From: Ectothiorhodospira shaposhnikovii
GTDB taxonomy: Bacteria; Pseudomonadota; Gammaproteobacteria; Ectothiorhodospirales; Ectothiorhodospiraceae
Length of the DNA: 33,726 nucleotides
Direction: 5' to 3'
NCBI RefSeq assembly: GCF_016584105.1
Contig: NZ_NRSM01000035.1
Span: forward strand, 1-33,726
Of the stretch, positions 1 through 8,340 are shown in pieces (positions within the stretch are counted from its first letter, which is position 1; every line of letters begins with the position of its first letter). A program made the position numbers and the translations under genes. The notes under the pieces are model-generated. The model was not told the origin of the DNA. It searched no databases and saw nothing but the letters and a program-made list of their open reading frames with translations.

Positions 1-201
1 CACAGGTGGATATTATGTGATATATGGTTAGGAGGCAACAAAACAACCAGCTTTTCCGTTGAGAAAGTGAAATTTGTGAATGAACGCCAAGGTAGAGATC
101 AACCAGATATTCCGGTTACCCCTTTTTTATAGAGGGCGATCCGCCTGCTGCTGCATAGTCATAATCATAATAATGCGGACATGGGAGCGTTTGGAATCGC
201 A
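1..201. other. Non-coding leader region, no gene recognised
   Basis: This stretch is visibly more AT-rich than the genes that follow. I see no convincing gene in it. The open frame from 80 to 553 runs into the WYL regulator in another frame, has a composition unlike a real protein, and is a shadow. An AGGAGG-like string near 30-36 has no start codon at a usable distance. A 4 bp GGCG/CGCC hairpin near 134-144 has no T-tract downstream on either strand, so I do not call it a terminator. Its likely role is 5' regulatory DNA of the defence operon, or the tail of an upstream region outside the window. Confidence 0.4.
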
Positions 202-230
202 TAGACGGATTGTAGTGCGTGCCATATACT
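202..230 (+). promoter_or_regulatory. Predicted sigma70-type promoter of the defence operon
   Basis: TAGACG (202-207) is followed, after a 17 bp spacer, by TATACT (225-230). The -35 matches 4 of 6 consensus bases and the -10 matches 5 of 6. The start of transcription would be near 237, giving a leader of about 43 nt before the WYL regulator. No comparable promoter is seen between 1173 and 10440, which suggests that this one serves the regulator, the hsd genes and the DUF262 gene together. This is prediction from motif match only. Confidence 0.5.
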
Positions 231-232
231 AC
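212..232. promoter_or_regulatory. Inverted repeat overlapping the -10 box, candidate WYL operator
   Basis: GTAGT (212-216) and ACTAC (228-232) form 5 bp arms with an 11 bp spacer. The right arm covers part of the predicted -10 box, so a dimer bound here would block RNA polymerase. WYL repressors of the BrxR/CapW type bind inverted repeats upstream of their own genes (family knowledge). Assigning this repeat to the neighbouring WYL protein is inference, and arms this short could occur by chance. Confidence 0.35.
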
Positions 233-279
233 CCGCAACTATCATCACGAGCATTTGTTAACCCGCATGAGCCCCAAGG

Positions 280-1173
280 ATGTCTGACGAACAGCTTGAC
301 GACCTTACCCAGCCGCAGCGCGATCGCCTTGCCTTCGTGGAACTGCGCGTGCGCTTCATCGGAGATATCCGCCGCCAGGACCTGGTGTCGCGGTTTGGAA
401 TCCAGTCGGCCGCCGCCACGCGTGATCTGGCGATCTACAAGGAGCTGGCACCAGGCAACATCGATTACGACACCAAGGCCAAGTGCTATGTCCTTGGAGA
501 GGACTTCAAGCCGCTCTTCGACTTTCCGCCTGAACGGGTTCTGTCCTGGCTGACGCAAGGCTTCGGAGACGGAGAGCCCTCCCAGCTCAAGGCGTGGGTG
601 ACAAGTGAAATCCCGTCAAGGCTCACGCATCCCGATCTGGATGTGCTGGCCTGTGTAACGCGCGCGATCCATCAGGAGTGTCCTATTCGGGTGGAGTACC
701 ACTCGATCTCAAGCGGTCAGACCGAGCGCCAGATCGTTCCCTTTGCGCTGATCGACAACGGCCTGCGCTGGCATGTGCGGGCCTTCGATCGCAAATCTCA
801 GGAGTTTCGGGATTTCGTGATCACCCGGATCAAGGGACCGGTCTTGTTGCGAGATGAAGAAGTGCAGGCCCATGAGCGCGGCGACCAGGACATCCAATGG
901 ACGCGAATCGTCGAGCTGGAACTGATTCCCCACCCGGATCAGCCACGTCCTGAGGTTACGGAGATGGACTACGGCATGCGGGATGGATTGCTGCGCATGA
1001 AGCTCCGCGCCGCCACGGCTGGATACATTCTGCGCAAGTGGAGTGTGGACAGCTCGCCCGATCACAGCCTGAGAGGGCCGGAATACCGGCTCTGGCTAAA
1101 GAACCCCTTGGCCCTTTACGGCGTCAGGAACGCGGTGCTCGCGCCTGGCTACCGATCGCCGGATCAAGCATGA
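280..1173 (+). CDS. WYL-domain transcriptional regulator, BrxR/CapW-like
   Basis: This 297-residue protein is a predicted DNA-binding repressor of the downstream defence genes. Residues about 10-75 look like a winged helix-turn-helix (RDLVSRFGIQSAAATRDLAIY region). A WYL domain follows around 130-200, with the degenerate core W164-H165-V166 in the context LRWHVRAFDR. A C-terminal WCX-like region lies about 210-290. This layout and length match the WYL repressors found at the head of BREX, CBASS and other defence loci. The start at 280 is the only usable one: an in-frame stop sits at 268-270, with only three sense codons between. The SD is weak (AAGGA touches the ATG), which may keep the level low. 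The gene ends 13 bp before hsdM and has its own promoter with an overlapping inverted repeat, so autoregulation is likely (inference). WYL proteins can respond to nucleic-acid ligands; the ligand here is unknown. Confidence 0.85.
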   Translation: MSDEQLDDLTQPQRDRLAFVELRVRFIGDIRRQDLVSRFGIQSAAATRDLAIYKELAPGNIDYDTKAKCYVLGEDFKPLFDFPPERVLSWLTQGFGDGEPSQLKAWVTSEIPSRLTHPDLDVLACVTRAIHQECPIRVEYHSISSGQTERQIVPFALIDNGLRWHVRAFDRKSQEFRDFVITRIKGPVLLRDEEVQAHERGDQDIQWTRIVELELIPHPDQPRPEVTEMDYGMRDGLLRMKLRAATAGYILRKWSVDSSPDHSLRGPEYRLWLKNPLALYGVRNAVLAPGYRSPDQA

Positions 1174-1186
1174 AGAGAACGACTTA

Positions 1187-2683
1187 ATGCAAGAAGCTCC
1201 AATCAACCTCAGTCAGCTCGAAGGTCACCTCTGGGAATCCGCCAATATTCTGCGCGGCCCGGTGGATGCCGCTGACTTCAAGACCTACATCTTTCCGCTC
1301 TTGTTCTTCAAGCGGATCTGCGATGTCTGGGACGAGGAATACGCCGAGATCGTCGATGAGACCGGCGATGCCGAACTGGCCCTCTTCCCCGAGTCCCATC
1401 GCTTTCAGATCCCGGATGACTGCCACTGGAATGACGTTCGTGCCGTGGCGACCAACGTCGGCAATGCGCTGCAGCGCGCCATGCGCGAGATCGAGAAGGC
1501 CAACCCGGACACCCTATACGGGGTATTCGGCGACGCCCAATGGACAAACAAGGATCGGCTCTCCGACGCGCTGCTCAAGGATCTGATCGAGCATTTCTCT
1601 CGCATCTCCTTCGGCAACAAAAACATCGCATCCGATGTGCTGGGCGATGCCTACGAGTACCTGATCAAGAAATTTGCCGATGCCACCAACAAGAAGGCCG
1701 GCGAGTTCTATACCCCGCGCAGTGTCGTGCGGCTGATGATCGAAATGCTCGACCCCAAAGAGGGCGAAACCATCTATGACCCGGCCTGTGGCACGGGCGG
1801 CATGTTGCTGGCAGCCGTTCAGCACGTTCAAGAACAACACGGCGATGTGAAGCGTCTGTGGGGCAAGCTCTATGGGCAGGAGAAAAACCTCACCACCTCG
1901 TCCATTGCCCGCATGAACTTGTTCCTGCACGGCATCGAGGATTTTCAGATCGTGCGCGGCGATACCCTGCGCAACCCGGCGTTCTTCGAGGGTGACCGTC
2001 TGGCGAGCTTCGATTGCGTGATCGCTAATCCGCCCTTTTCCCTCGAAAAGTGGGGCGAAGACCTATGGGTGAACGATCCCTTCGGGCGCAACTTTGCCGG
2101 ACTGCCCCCGTCCAGCAGCGGCGACTTTGCGTGGGTGCAGCACATGGTCAAGTCGATGGCCGAAGGGGCTGGGCGCATGGCCGTGGTGTTGCCCCAGGGC
2201 GCGCTGTTCCGCAAAGGAGCCGAGGGCAGTATCCGCCAAAAGCTTCTGGAGATGGATCTGGTCGAGGCGGTCATCGGCCTGGCGCCTAATCTTTTCTATG
2301 GCACAGGCCTCGCCGCTTGCATCCTAGTACTGCGCAAGAAGAAGCCGGCCCAGCGGCGCAAAAAGGTGATGATCGCCGACGCCTCTAGGCTGTTCCGACG
2401 TGGTCGGGCACAGAACTATCTGGAACCCGCGCACGGCCTCGAAATCCAGGGCTGGTTCGAGAAGTTCGAGGATGTGCAGGACGCGGTGCGCATCGTCGGC
2501 CTGGATGAAATCGAGGCCGAGGACTGGACGCTGAATATCTCGCGCTATGTCCTGCCGCCGTTGCAGGAGGATATCCCGCCGCTGCCAGAAGCCATTGAGT
2601 CCTTCAAGAGTGCACTCACTCGCTGCCGGGAAGCGGAAGACAGGCTGGCCAAGGTTATGGTGGAAGGAGGCTGGCTGCAATGA
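1187..2683 (+). CDS. hsdM: Type I restriction-modification DNA methyltransferase, HsdM copy 1
   Basis: This is the modification subunit of a type I R-M enzyme. It transfers a methyl group from SAM to N6 of adenine in the site read by HsdS. The protein has 498 residues, normal for HsdM. An HsdM_N helical domain (about 1-130, LLFFKRICDVWDEEY) precedes the N6 methylase domain. The motif X-like segment GEFYTPR comes before the SAM-binding motif I DPACGTGG (198-205). Catalytic motif IV NPPF is at 281-284. All key residues are present, so it should be active. Its stop overlaps the start of a second, related HsdM gene by ATGA, implying translational coupling. The spacing from the WYL gene is 13 bp. 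Having two HsdM genes for one HsdS is unusual. Confidence 0.95.
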   Translation: MQEAPINLSQLEGHLWESANILRGPVDAADFKTYIFPLLFFKRICDVWDEEYAEIVDETGDAELALFPESHRFQIPDDCHWNDVRAVATNVGNALQRAMREIEKANPDTLYGVFGDAQWTNKDRLSDALLKDLIEHFSRISFGNKNIASDVLGDAYEYLIKKFADATNKKAGEFYTPRSVVRLMIEMLDPKEGETIYDPACGTGGMLLAAVQHVQEQHGDVKRLWGKLYGQEKNLTTSSIARMNLFLHGIEDFQIVRGDTLRNPAFFEGDRLASFDCVIANPPFSLEKWGEDLWVNDPFGRNFAGLPPSSSGDFAWVQHMVKSMAEGAGRMAVVLPQGALFRKGAEGSIRQKLLEMDLVEAVIGLAPNLFYGTGLAACILVLRKKKPAQRRKKVMIADASRLFRRGRAQNYLEPAHGLEIQGWFEKFEDVQDAVRIVGLDEIEAEDWTLNISRYVLPPLQEDIPPLPEAIESFKSALTRCREAEDRLAKVMVEGGWLQ

Positions 2684-4197
2684 GTGCCCGCATTACCCAA
2701 CAAGAACTCGAATCCTATCTCTGGGGCGCCGCCGTACTGCTGCGTGGCCTCATCGATGCCGGCGACTACAAGCAGTTCATCTTTCCGCTGCTGTTCTTCA
2801 AACGCATCTCGGATGTTTGGGACGAGGAATATCAGGCTGCGCTCAAGGAGTCGGGCGGCGACTTGTCCTATGCCGAGTTCGCCGAAAACCATCGCTTCCA
2901 GATACCAGATGGCGCGCATTGGAAGGACGTGCGCCAGGTCCCGAAAAACGTCGGCATGGCGATCCAGTCAGCCTTGCGGCAGATCGAGTCGGCCAATCCT
3001 GACATGCTGGCTGGCATTTTTGGCGATGCGCCCTGGACCAACCGAGAGCGCCTGCCGGATGAAACCCTCAAGAACCTGATCGAGCATTTCTCGACGCTAA
3101 CGCTCTCGGTCGCCAACGTGCCCGAGGACGAGCTCGGCAATGCCTACGAATTTCTGATCAAGAAGTTCGCGGACGACTCCGGCCACACAGCCGCCGAGTT
3201 CTATACCAACCGTACCGTTGTGCATCTGATGACGCAGTTGTTGGTCCCGCAGGCAGGCGAGTCGATCTACGACCCCACCTGCGGCACCGGCGGCATGCTC
3301 ATTTCCGCGCTGGCCGAGGTCAAGCGCAGCGGCGGCGAGTATCGCACCCTCAAGCTCTACGGGCAGGAGCGCAACCTGATCACCTCCGGTATTGCCCGGA
3401 TGAACCTGTTCCTGCATGGCGTCGAGGATTTCCAGATCATCCGGGGCGACACCCTGGCCGATCCCAAACACACCGAAGGCGACCGGCTGCGCAAGTTTGA
3501 TGTAATCCTCGCCAACCCGCCGTACTCCATCAAGCAGTGGGACCGCGAAGCCTGGGGCCAGGATAAGTGGGGGCGCAACTTCCTCGGCACTCCGCCGCAG
3601 GGTCGGGCCGACTACGCCTTCCAGCAGCACATCCTGGCCAGCCTGTCGGACCGTGGCCGCTGCGCCATCCTGTGGCCGCACGGCGTGCTGTTCCGCAACG
3701 AGGAACAGGCGATGCGCGCCAAGATGGTCGAGCAGGACTGGGTAGAAGCGGTGATCGGTCTTGGGCCGAACCTCTTCTACAACTCCCCGATGGAGTCCTG
3801 CGTCATGGTCTGCAACCGGCGCAAACCGGCCGAACGCAAGGGCAAGGTGCTGTTCATCGACGCGCTGAACGAAGTCACCCGCGAGCGAGCACAGAGCTTA
3901 CTCAAGGCGGAACACCAGCAACGCATCTTGGAAGCCTTCAGCGCCTTCGCGCCGATCGAGGGCTTCTCGGCGGTGGCGACGCTGGACCAGATCACCCGCA
4001 ATGGCGCCAATCTCTCCATTCCGCTGTATGTGAAGCGGGCGACGAGCGCGGCGAACGGCAACGGAACCATTGAGGCCGTCAGCCTGAGCGCGGCCTGGGA
4101 GAAATGGCAAAGCGACGGACGACCTTTCTGGCAGCAGATGGATGCCCTGGTGGAGACGCTCGACGGCCTAGAGATCGAGGAGGCCGAGCGTGCCTGA
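2680..4197 (+). CDS. hsdM: Type I restriction-modification DNA methyltransferase, HsdM copy 2
   Basis: This second HsdM, of 505 residues, lies directly downstream of the first and overlaps it by 4 nt. It aligns with copy 1 along its whole length. Motif I is DPTCGTGG at 198-205, the same residue number as in copy 1. Motif IV is NPPY at 279-282. The N-terminal LLFFKRISDVWDEEY block is nearly identical to copy 1, but most other blocks have diverged, so this is an old duplication or two recruited subfamilies, not a recent copy. The motif X segment reads AEFYTNR instead of the common FYTPR. The C-terminus extends past the methylase fold into a helical region (about 455-505) that could contact HsdS. 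The stop overlaps the HsdS start by 8 nt. Both copies look catalytically complete, so a heterodimeric M1-M2-S methylase is possible (inference). Confidence 0.93.
   Translation: MSARITQQELESYLWGAAVLLRGLIDAGDYKQFIFPLLFFKRISDVWDEEYQAALKESGGDLSYAEFAENHRFQIPDGAHWKDVRQVPKNVGMAIQSALRQIESANPDMLAGIFGDAPWTNRERLPDETLKNLIEHFSTLTLSVANVPEDELGNAYEFLIKKFADDSGHTAAEFYTNRTVVHLMTQLLVPQAGESIYDPTCGTGGMLISALAEVKRSGGEYRTLKLYGQERNLITSGIARMNLFLHGVEDFQIIRGDTLADPKHTEGDRLRKFDVILANPPYSIKQWDREAWGQDKWGRNFLGTPPQGRADYAFQQHILASLSDRGRCAILWPHGVLFRNEEQAMRAKMVEQDWVEAVIGLGPNLFYNSPMESCVMVCNRRKPAERKGKVLFIDALNEVTRERAQSLLKAEHQQRILEAFSAFAPIEGFSAVATLDQITRNGANLSIPLYVKRATSAANGNGTIEAVSLSAAWEKWQSDGRPFWQQMDALVETLDGLEIEEAERA
4177..4183 (+). 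promoter_or_regulatory. Strong SD sequence that sets the GTG start of hsdS
   Basis: GAGGAGG lies 6 nt before the GTG at 4190, inside the end of the second hsdM gene. It supports this GTG over later in-frame starts and couples HsdS translation to HsdM. Confidence 0.7.
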
Positions 4198-5356
4198 CAA
4201 TAAGTTGAAACCTGGCTGGAAGATCTGGCGCTTTGACCAGATCGCCACCAACGTCAATGTCCGCATCGACAAGCCGTCCGAATCCGGAATGGAGCATTAC
4301 GTTGGTCTGGAACACCTCGACCCCGATTCGTTGCGCATTCGGCGTTGGGGCAGCCCGGATGATGTGGAAGCCACCAAGCTGGTGTTCAAAAAGGGCGACA
4401 TCATTTTCGGTCGCCGTCGCGCGTACCAGCGCAAGCTGGGCGTAGCCGAGTTCGACGGGATCTGCTCGGCCCACGCAATGGTGCTTCGCGCCAAGCCCGA
4501 CGTTGTGCTGCCGGAGTTCCTGCCCTTCTTCATGCAGAGCGACCTGTTCATGAATCGGGCAGTGGAGATTTCTGTTGGCTCTCTTTCGCCGACGATTAAC
4601 TGGAAAACGCTCGTGGTTCAGGAGTTCGCGTTGCCGTCGTTGGAGGAGCAGCGAAAGGCTGCCGAGGCCCTCGAGCTATTCGACGAACAGTCTGGCGCTT
4701 TTGAATCGCTGATTGCGACTGCACGGCAACTTCAACGTGCCCTTTCGATAGACCACTTTGACGCCGATCACCCGAACAGAGTGTCAGTCGCCAATGTTGG
4801 AACATGGCATAGCGGAGGTACGCCGGCACGTGGCAACCCATCGTATTGGGGCGGAAGCATTCCTTGGATCAGCCCTAAAGACATGAAAGCCGCAGAGCTG
4901 GGCAGTGCAACCGAAACTGTAACCCCTTCGGGAGTAGAGGCGGGTTCTAAGTTGATGCCTGCCGACACAATAATGATCGTGGTGAGGGGAATGATTCTGG
5001 CCCATACATTTCCCGTCGCCAGGACGCTGGTGCCGGCCGCTTTCAATCAAGACATGAAAGCACTTGTGGTGTCCGACAGCTTCCGACCGAAATACATTCA
5101 GTATTGGTTTGAACATTCGGCTGAGCGATACCTTCAGCTCGTATCAGCGTCTTCACATGGAACAAAGCGTCTGGAGAGTGACAAGCTCTTTTCACTGTCC
5201 GTTCCCGCAGTTTCCCTTGATGAACAAGATGAATTCATTGCCCAAATAGATGCTCTCCGGCAAGCGTGCCACCAGGCAGAGCAGCGTCGGCAAGATGCCT
5301 TGGCGGTGAAGCGAGCATTTCTAAACGGGCGGCTCTTTAGCGAGGTTGGGGAATGA
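4190..5356 (+). CDS. hsdS: Type I restriction-modification specificity subunit HsdS
   Basis: HsdS recognises the bipartite DNA site and holds the methylase and HsdR subunits. The protein has 388 residues, starts at a GTG and has the normal two-repeat plan. Target recognition domain (TRD) 1 covers about 1-145 and ends in INWKTLVVQEFALP. A conserved helix with LPSLEEQRKAAEALEL runs about 148-185. TRD2 covers about 195-340 and begins with the typical GTPARGNPSYWGG and IPWISPKDM motifs. A second conserved helix with SLDEQDEFIAQIDALR follows near 345-385. The two TRDs differ, so the site should be an asymmetric bipartite sequence, which cannot be deduced by eye. The gene overlaps hsdM copy 2 by 8 nt and hsdR by 4 nt. 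The TRD2 coding region looks less GC-rich than its surroundings, as expected where TRDs are exchanged between strains. Confidence 0.95.
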   Translation: MPDNKLKPGWKIWRFDQIATNVNVRIDKPSESGMEHYVGLEHLDPDSLRIRRWGSPDDVEATKLVFKKGDIIFGRRRAYQRKLGVAEFDGICSAHAMVLRAKPDVVLPEFLPFFMQSDLFMNRAVEISVGSLSPTINWKTLVVQEFALPSLEEQRKAAEALELFDEQSGAFESLIATARQLQRALSIDHFDADHPNRVSVANVGTWHSGGTPARGNPSYWGGSIPWISPKDMKAAELGSATETVTPSGVEAGSKLMPADTIMIVVRGMILAHTFPVARTLVPAAFNQDMKALVVSDSFRPKYIQYWFEHSAERYLQLVSASSHGTKRLESDKLFSLSVPAVSLDEQDEFIAQIDALRQACHQAEQRRQDALAVKRAFLNGRLFSEVGE

Positions 5357-8331
5357 CAGGTTTCACTGAGGCAAATACCGTAGAAGCCTATCTCTACGAT
5401 CTGCTATCTGGCCCGGCAAAGCCCGTCACCGCTAATGTCGTCCAGGAGCCAGAAGCCACCTACGGCCGCAGCCACAAGGGGATCGGCTGGCGCCGTGTCG
5501 CCAGTGCCGACATCCCCCGTCAGCACCAGGACGTGCTGGTTGAATCCTGGGTGCGCGAGGCGCTAATCCGCCTCAACCCGGAGATTGCCGCCCAGCCCGA
5601 TCGCGCCGACGAGGTGCTCTACAAGCTGCGTGCCATTGTGCTCGCGGTGCGCTCCGATGGTCTGATCCGCGCCAATGAGGAATTCACGGCCTGGCTCAGG
5701 GGCGAGCGTTCCATGCCCTTCGGTCAGAACAACGAGCATGTGCCGGTTCGGTTGATTGACCTCGACAACCTCGACCAGAACCAGTACGTCGTCACTCAAC
5801 AGTTCACCTTCCGCGCCGGCAGCGCCGAGCGTCGCGCCGATCTGGTCCTGCTGGTCAACGGCCTGCCGCTGGTGTTGATCGAGGCCAAGACGCCGACGCG
5901 CTCGGCGGTGAGCTGGGTGGATGGCGCGCTGCAGGTGCACGACGACTACGAGAAGCACGTGCCGGAGCTGTTCGTCTGCAACGTTTTTTCGGTGGCCACC
6001 GAAGGGAAGGAATATCGCTATGGCTCGCTCGGGCTGCCCATCAAGGATTGGGGGCCGTGGAACCTGGAGGACGACGGCGATGCGCTCAAACATCCGCTGA
6101 AGGGCTTAAAACTGGCTGCCGAGAGCATGCTGCGGCCCCATGTGGTGCTCGACATCCTGGCGAACTTCACCCTGTTCGCCACCAACAAGAAAAAACAGCG
6201 CATCAAGATCATCTGTCGCTATCAGCAGTACGAGGCGGCCAACAAGATCGTCGAGCGGGTGCTGGCCGGCTACCCCAAGAAAGGGTTGATCTGGCATTTC
6301 CAGGGGTCAGGCAAGTCGCTGCTGATGGTGTTCGCGGCGCAGAAGCTGCGCCTGCATCCGCGCTTGAAGAATCCCACGGTGCTGATTGTGGTCGACCGTG
6401 TCGATCTCGATACCCAGATCACCGGCACCTTCACCGGGGCCGATATCCCCAACCTCGAGAAGGCCGACTCCCGCGACAAGCTGCGCCAACTGCTGGCGCA
6501 GGACGTGCGCAAGATCATCATCACGACGGTCTTCAAGTTCGGCGAAGCCGATGGTGTGCTGAATGATCGCGGCAACATCATCGCCTTGGTGGACGAGGCG
6601 CACCGCACCCAGGAAGGCGACCTCGGCCGCAAGATGCGTGATGCGCTACCGAATGCTTTCTTGTTCGGCCTGACCGGTACACCGATCAATCGTTTCGATC
6701 GCAACACCTTCTACGCCTTCGGTGCGGAGGAGGATGACAAGGGTTACCTGAGCCGCTACGGCTTCGAGGAGTCGATCCGCGACGGCGCGACACTGAAGCT
6801 GCACTTCGAGCCGCGCCTGCTGGAGCTGCACATCGACAAGGCAGCCATCGATGCCGCCTTCAAGGAGATGACCGGCGGTCTCTCCGACCTCGACCGCGAC
6901 AACCTTGGCAAGACTGCTGCCAAGATGGCGGTGCTGGTGAAGACCCCGGAGCGCATCCGACGCGTGTGCGAGGACATCGTCCAGCACTTCCAGAGCAAGG
7001 TGGAACCGAACGGCTTCAAGGGCCAGATCGTCACCTTCGATCGAGAATCCTGTCTGCTCTACAAGCAGGAGCTGGACAAGCTGCTGCCGCCGGAGGCCTC
7101 CGACATTGTGATGACGGTCAACGCCAACGAGCCGCAGTACAAGGCCTATGCGCGCACGCGGGATGAAGAGGAGCGGTTGCTTGATCGCTTCCGCGACCCC
7201 AACGATCCGCTCAAACTGATCATCGTCACCTCGAAGCTGCTGACCGGCTTCGACGCGCCCATCCTGCAGGCGATGTATCTGGACAAGCCTCTGCGCGACC
7301 ACACGCTGCTCCAGGCCATCTGCCGGGTGAACCGCACCTACTCGGAGCAGAAGACCCACGGCCTGATCGTGGATTACCTCGGCATCTTCGACGACGTGGC
7401 CAAGGCACTGGAGTTCGACGACAAGAGCGTCACGGCGGTGGTATCGAACATCCAGGAGCTCAAGGACCGGCTGCCGGAGGCGATGCAGAAATGCTTGGCT
7501 TTCTTTGCCGGCGTGGATCGCACCATCGAGGGTTATGAGGGCCTGATCGCCGCCCAGCAATGCCTGCCCAACAATGAGGTGCGCGACAACTTCGCGGTCG
7601 AGTACAGCCTGCTCAATAAGCTCTGGGAGGCCATCTCGCCAGATCCGATCCTCGGTGAGTACGAGAAGGACTACAAGTGGCTGTCGCAGGTGTACCAGTC
7701 GGTGCAGCCCTCCAGCGGTCACGGCAAACTGATCTGGCATTCCCTCGGCGCCAAGACCATCGAGCTGATCCACCAGAACGTGCACGTCGATGCCGTGCGC
7801 GACGACCTCGATACGCTGGTGCTGGACGCCGATCTGCTGGAAGCCGTGCTCTCGAATCCTGACCCGAAGAAGGCCAAGGAAATCGAAATCAAGGTTGCCC
7901 GGCGCCTACGCAAACACCTCGGAAATCCAAAGTTCAAGGCGCTCTCGGAACGCCTGGATGCCCTGCGCGACCGCTTCGAGTCCGGCGTGCTCAACAGCGT
8001 CGAGTTTCTCAAGCAACTGCTGCAACTGGCCAAGGAAGTGCTGCAGGCCGAGAAGGAAACGCCTCCGGAAGAGGACGAGGATCGTGGAAAGGCAGCGCTG
8101 ACCGAGCTGTTCAATGAAGTAAAGACCGCCGAGACGCCGATCATGGTCGAACGCGTGGTGGCGGATATCGACGAGATCGTGCGCTTGGTTCGGTTTCCCG
8201 GTTGGCAGGACACCCTCGCTGGCGAGCGCGAGATCAAGAAGGCACTCAGGAAATCCTTGTTCAAGTACAAGCTGCATGCCGATGAAGAGCTGTTCGAGAA
8301 AGCGTACAGCTACATCCGGCAGTATTACTGA
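5353..8331 (+). CDS. hsdR: Type I restriction endonuclease / translocase subunit HsdR
   Basis: HsdR is the ATP-driven DNA translocase and nuclease of the type I complex; it cuts unmodified DNA away from the recognition site. The protein has 992 residues, within the usual size. The N-terminal HSDR_N nuclease domain shows a PD-(D/E)xK signature: D163, then E177-A-K179 in LIEAKTP. The SF2 helicase core follows, with Walker A around 317-322 (QGSGKS), DEAH at 414-417 and the FGLTGTPI motif III-like block near 437. The second RecA domain carries the LLTGFDAP motif, and after it comes QAICRVNRTY. A helical C-terminal region (about 720-992) is the usual interface with HsdM/HsdS. All key residues are intact. 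The start overlaps the hsdS stop in ATGA. The gene ends 9 bp before the DUF262 gene, so both probably share one transcript. Confidence 0.96.
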   Translation: MTGFTEANTVEAYLYDLLSGPAKPVTANVVQEPEATYGRSHKGIGWRRVASADIPRQHQDVLVESWVREALIRLNPEIAAQPDRADEVLYKLRAIVLAVRSDGLIRANEEFTAWLRGERSMPFGQNNEHVPVRLIDLDNLDQNQYVVTQQFTFRAGSAERRADLVLLVNGLPLVLIEAKTPTRSAVSWVDGALQVHDDYEKHVPELFVCNVFSVATEGKEYRYGSLGLPIKDWGPWNLEDDGDALKHPLKGLKLAAESMLRPHVVLDILANFTLFATNKKKQRIKIICRYQQYEAANKIVERVLAGYPKKGLIWHFQGSGKSLLMVFAAQKLRLHPRLKNPTVLIVVDRVDLDTQITGTFTGADIPNLEKADSRDKLRQLLAQDVRKIIITTVFKFGEADGVLNDRGNIIALVDEAHRTQEGDLGRKMRDALPNAFLFGLTGTPINRFDRNTFYAFGAEEDDKGYLSRYGFEESIRDGATLKLHFEPRLLELHIDKAAIDAAFKEMTGGLSDLDRDNLGKTAAKMAVLVKTPERIRRVCEDIVQHFQSKVEPNGFKGQIVTFDRESCLLYKQELDKLLPPEASDIVMTVNANEPQYKAYARTRDEEERLLDRFRDPNDPLKLIIVTSKLLTGFDAPILQAMYLDKPLRDHTLLQAICRVNRTYSEQKTHGLIVDYLGIFDDVAKALEFDDKSVTAVVSNIQELKDRLPEAMQKCLAFFAGVDRTIEGYEGLIAAQQCLPNNEVRDNFAVEYSLLNKLWEAISPDPILGEYEKDYKWLSQVYQSVQPSSGHGKLIWHSLGAKTIELIHQNVHVDAVRDDLDTLVLDADLLEAVLSNPDPKKAKEIEIKVARRLRKHLGNPKFKALSERLDALRDRFESGVLNSVEFLKQLLQLAKEVLQAEKETPPEEDEDRGKAALTELFNEVKTAETPIMVERVVADIDEIVRLVRFPGWQDTLAGEREIKKALRKSLFKYKLHADEELFEKAYSYIRQYY

Positions 8332-8340
8332 GGCCCGAGC

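Noticed and set aside
267..287. A six-codon leader peptide (MSPKDV) ending inside the start of the WYL gene.
   Set aside because: Too short to judge and without an SD. It could couple translation, but nothing distinguishes it from chance.
80..553. A 157-codon plus-strand frame across the leader and start of the WYL gene.
   Set aside because: It overlaps the WYL gene in another frame, is Ser/Arg-rich from codon 60 on, and has no family pattern.
6646..7785. A 379-codon minus-strand open frame inside hsdR.
   Set aside because: The frame is an antisense shadow of a conserved helicase. It has no recognisable motifs and no SD.
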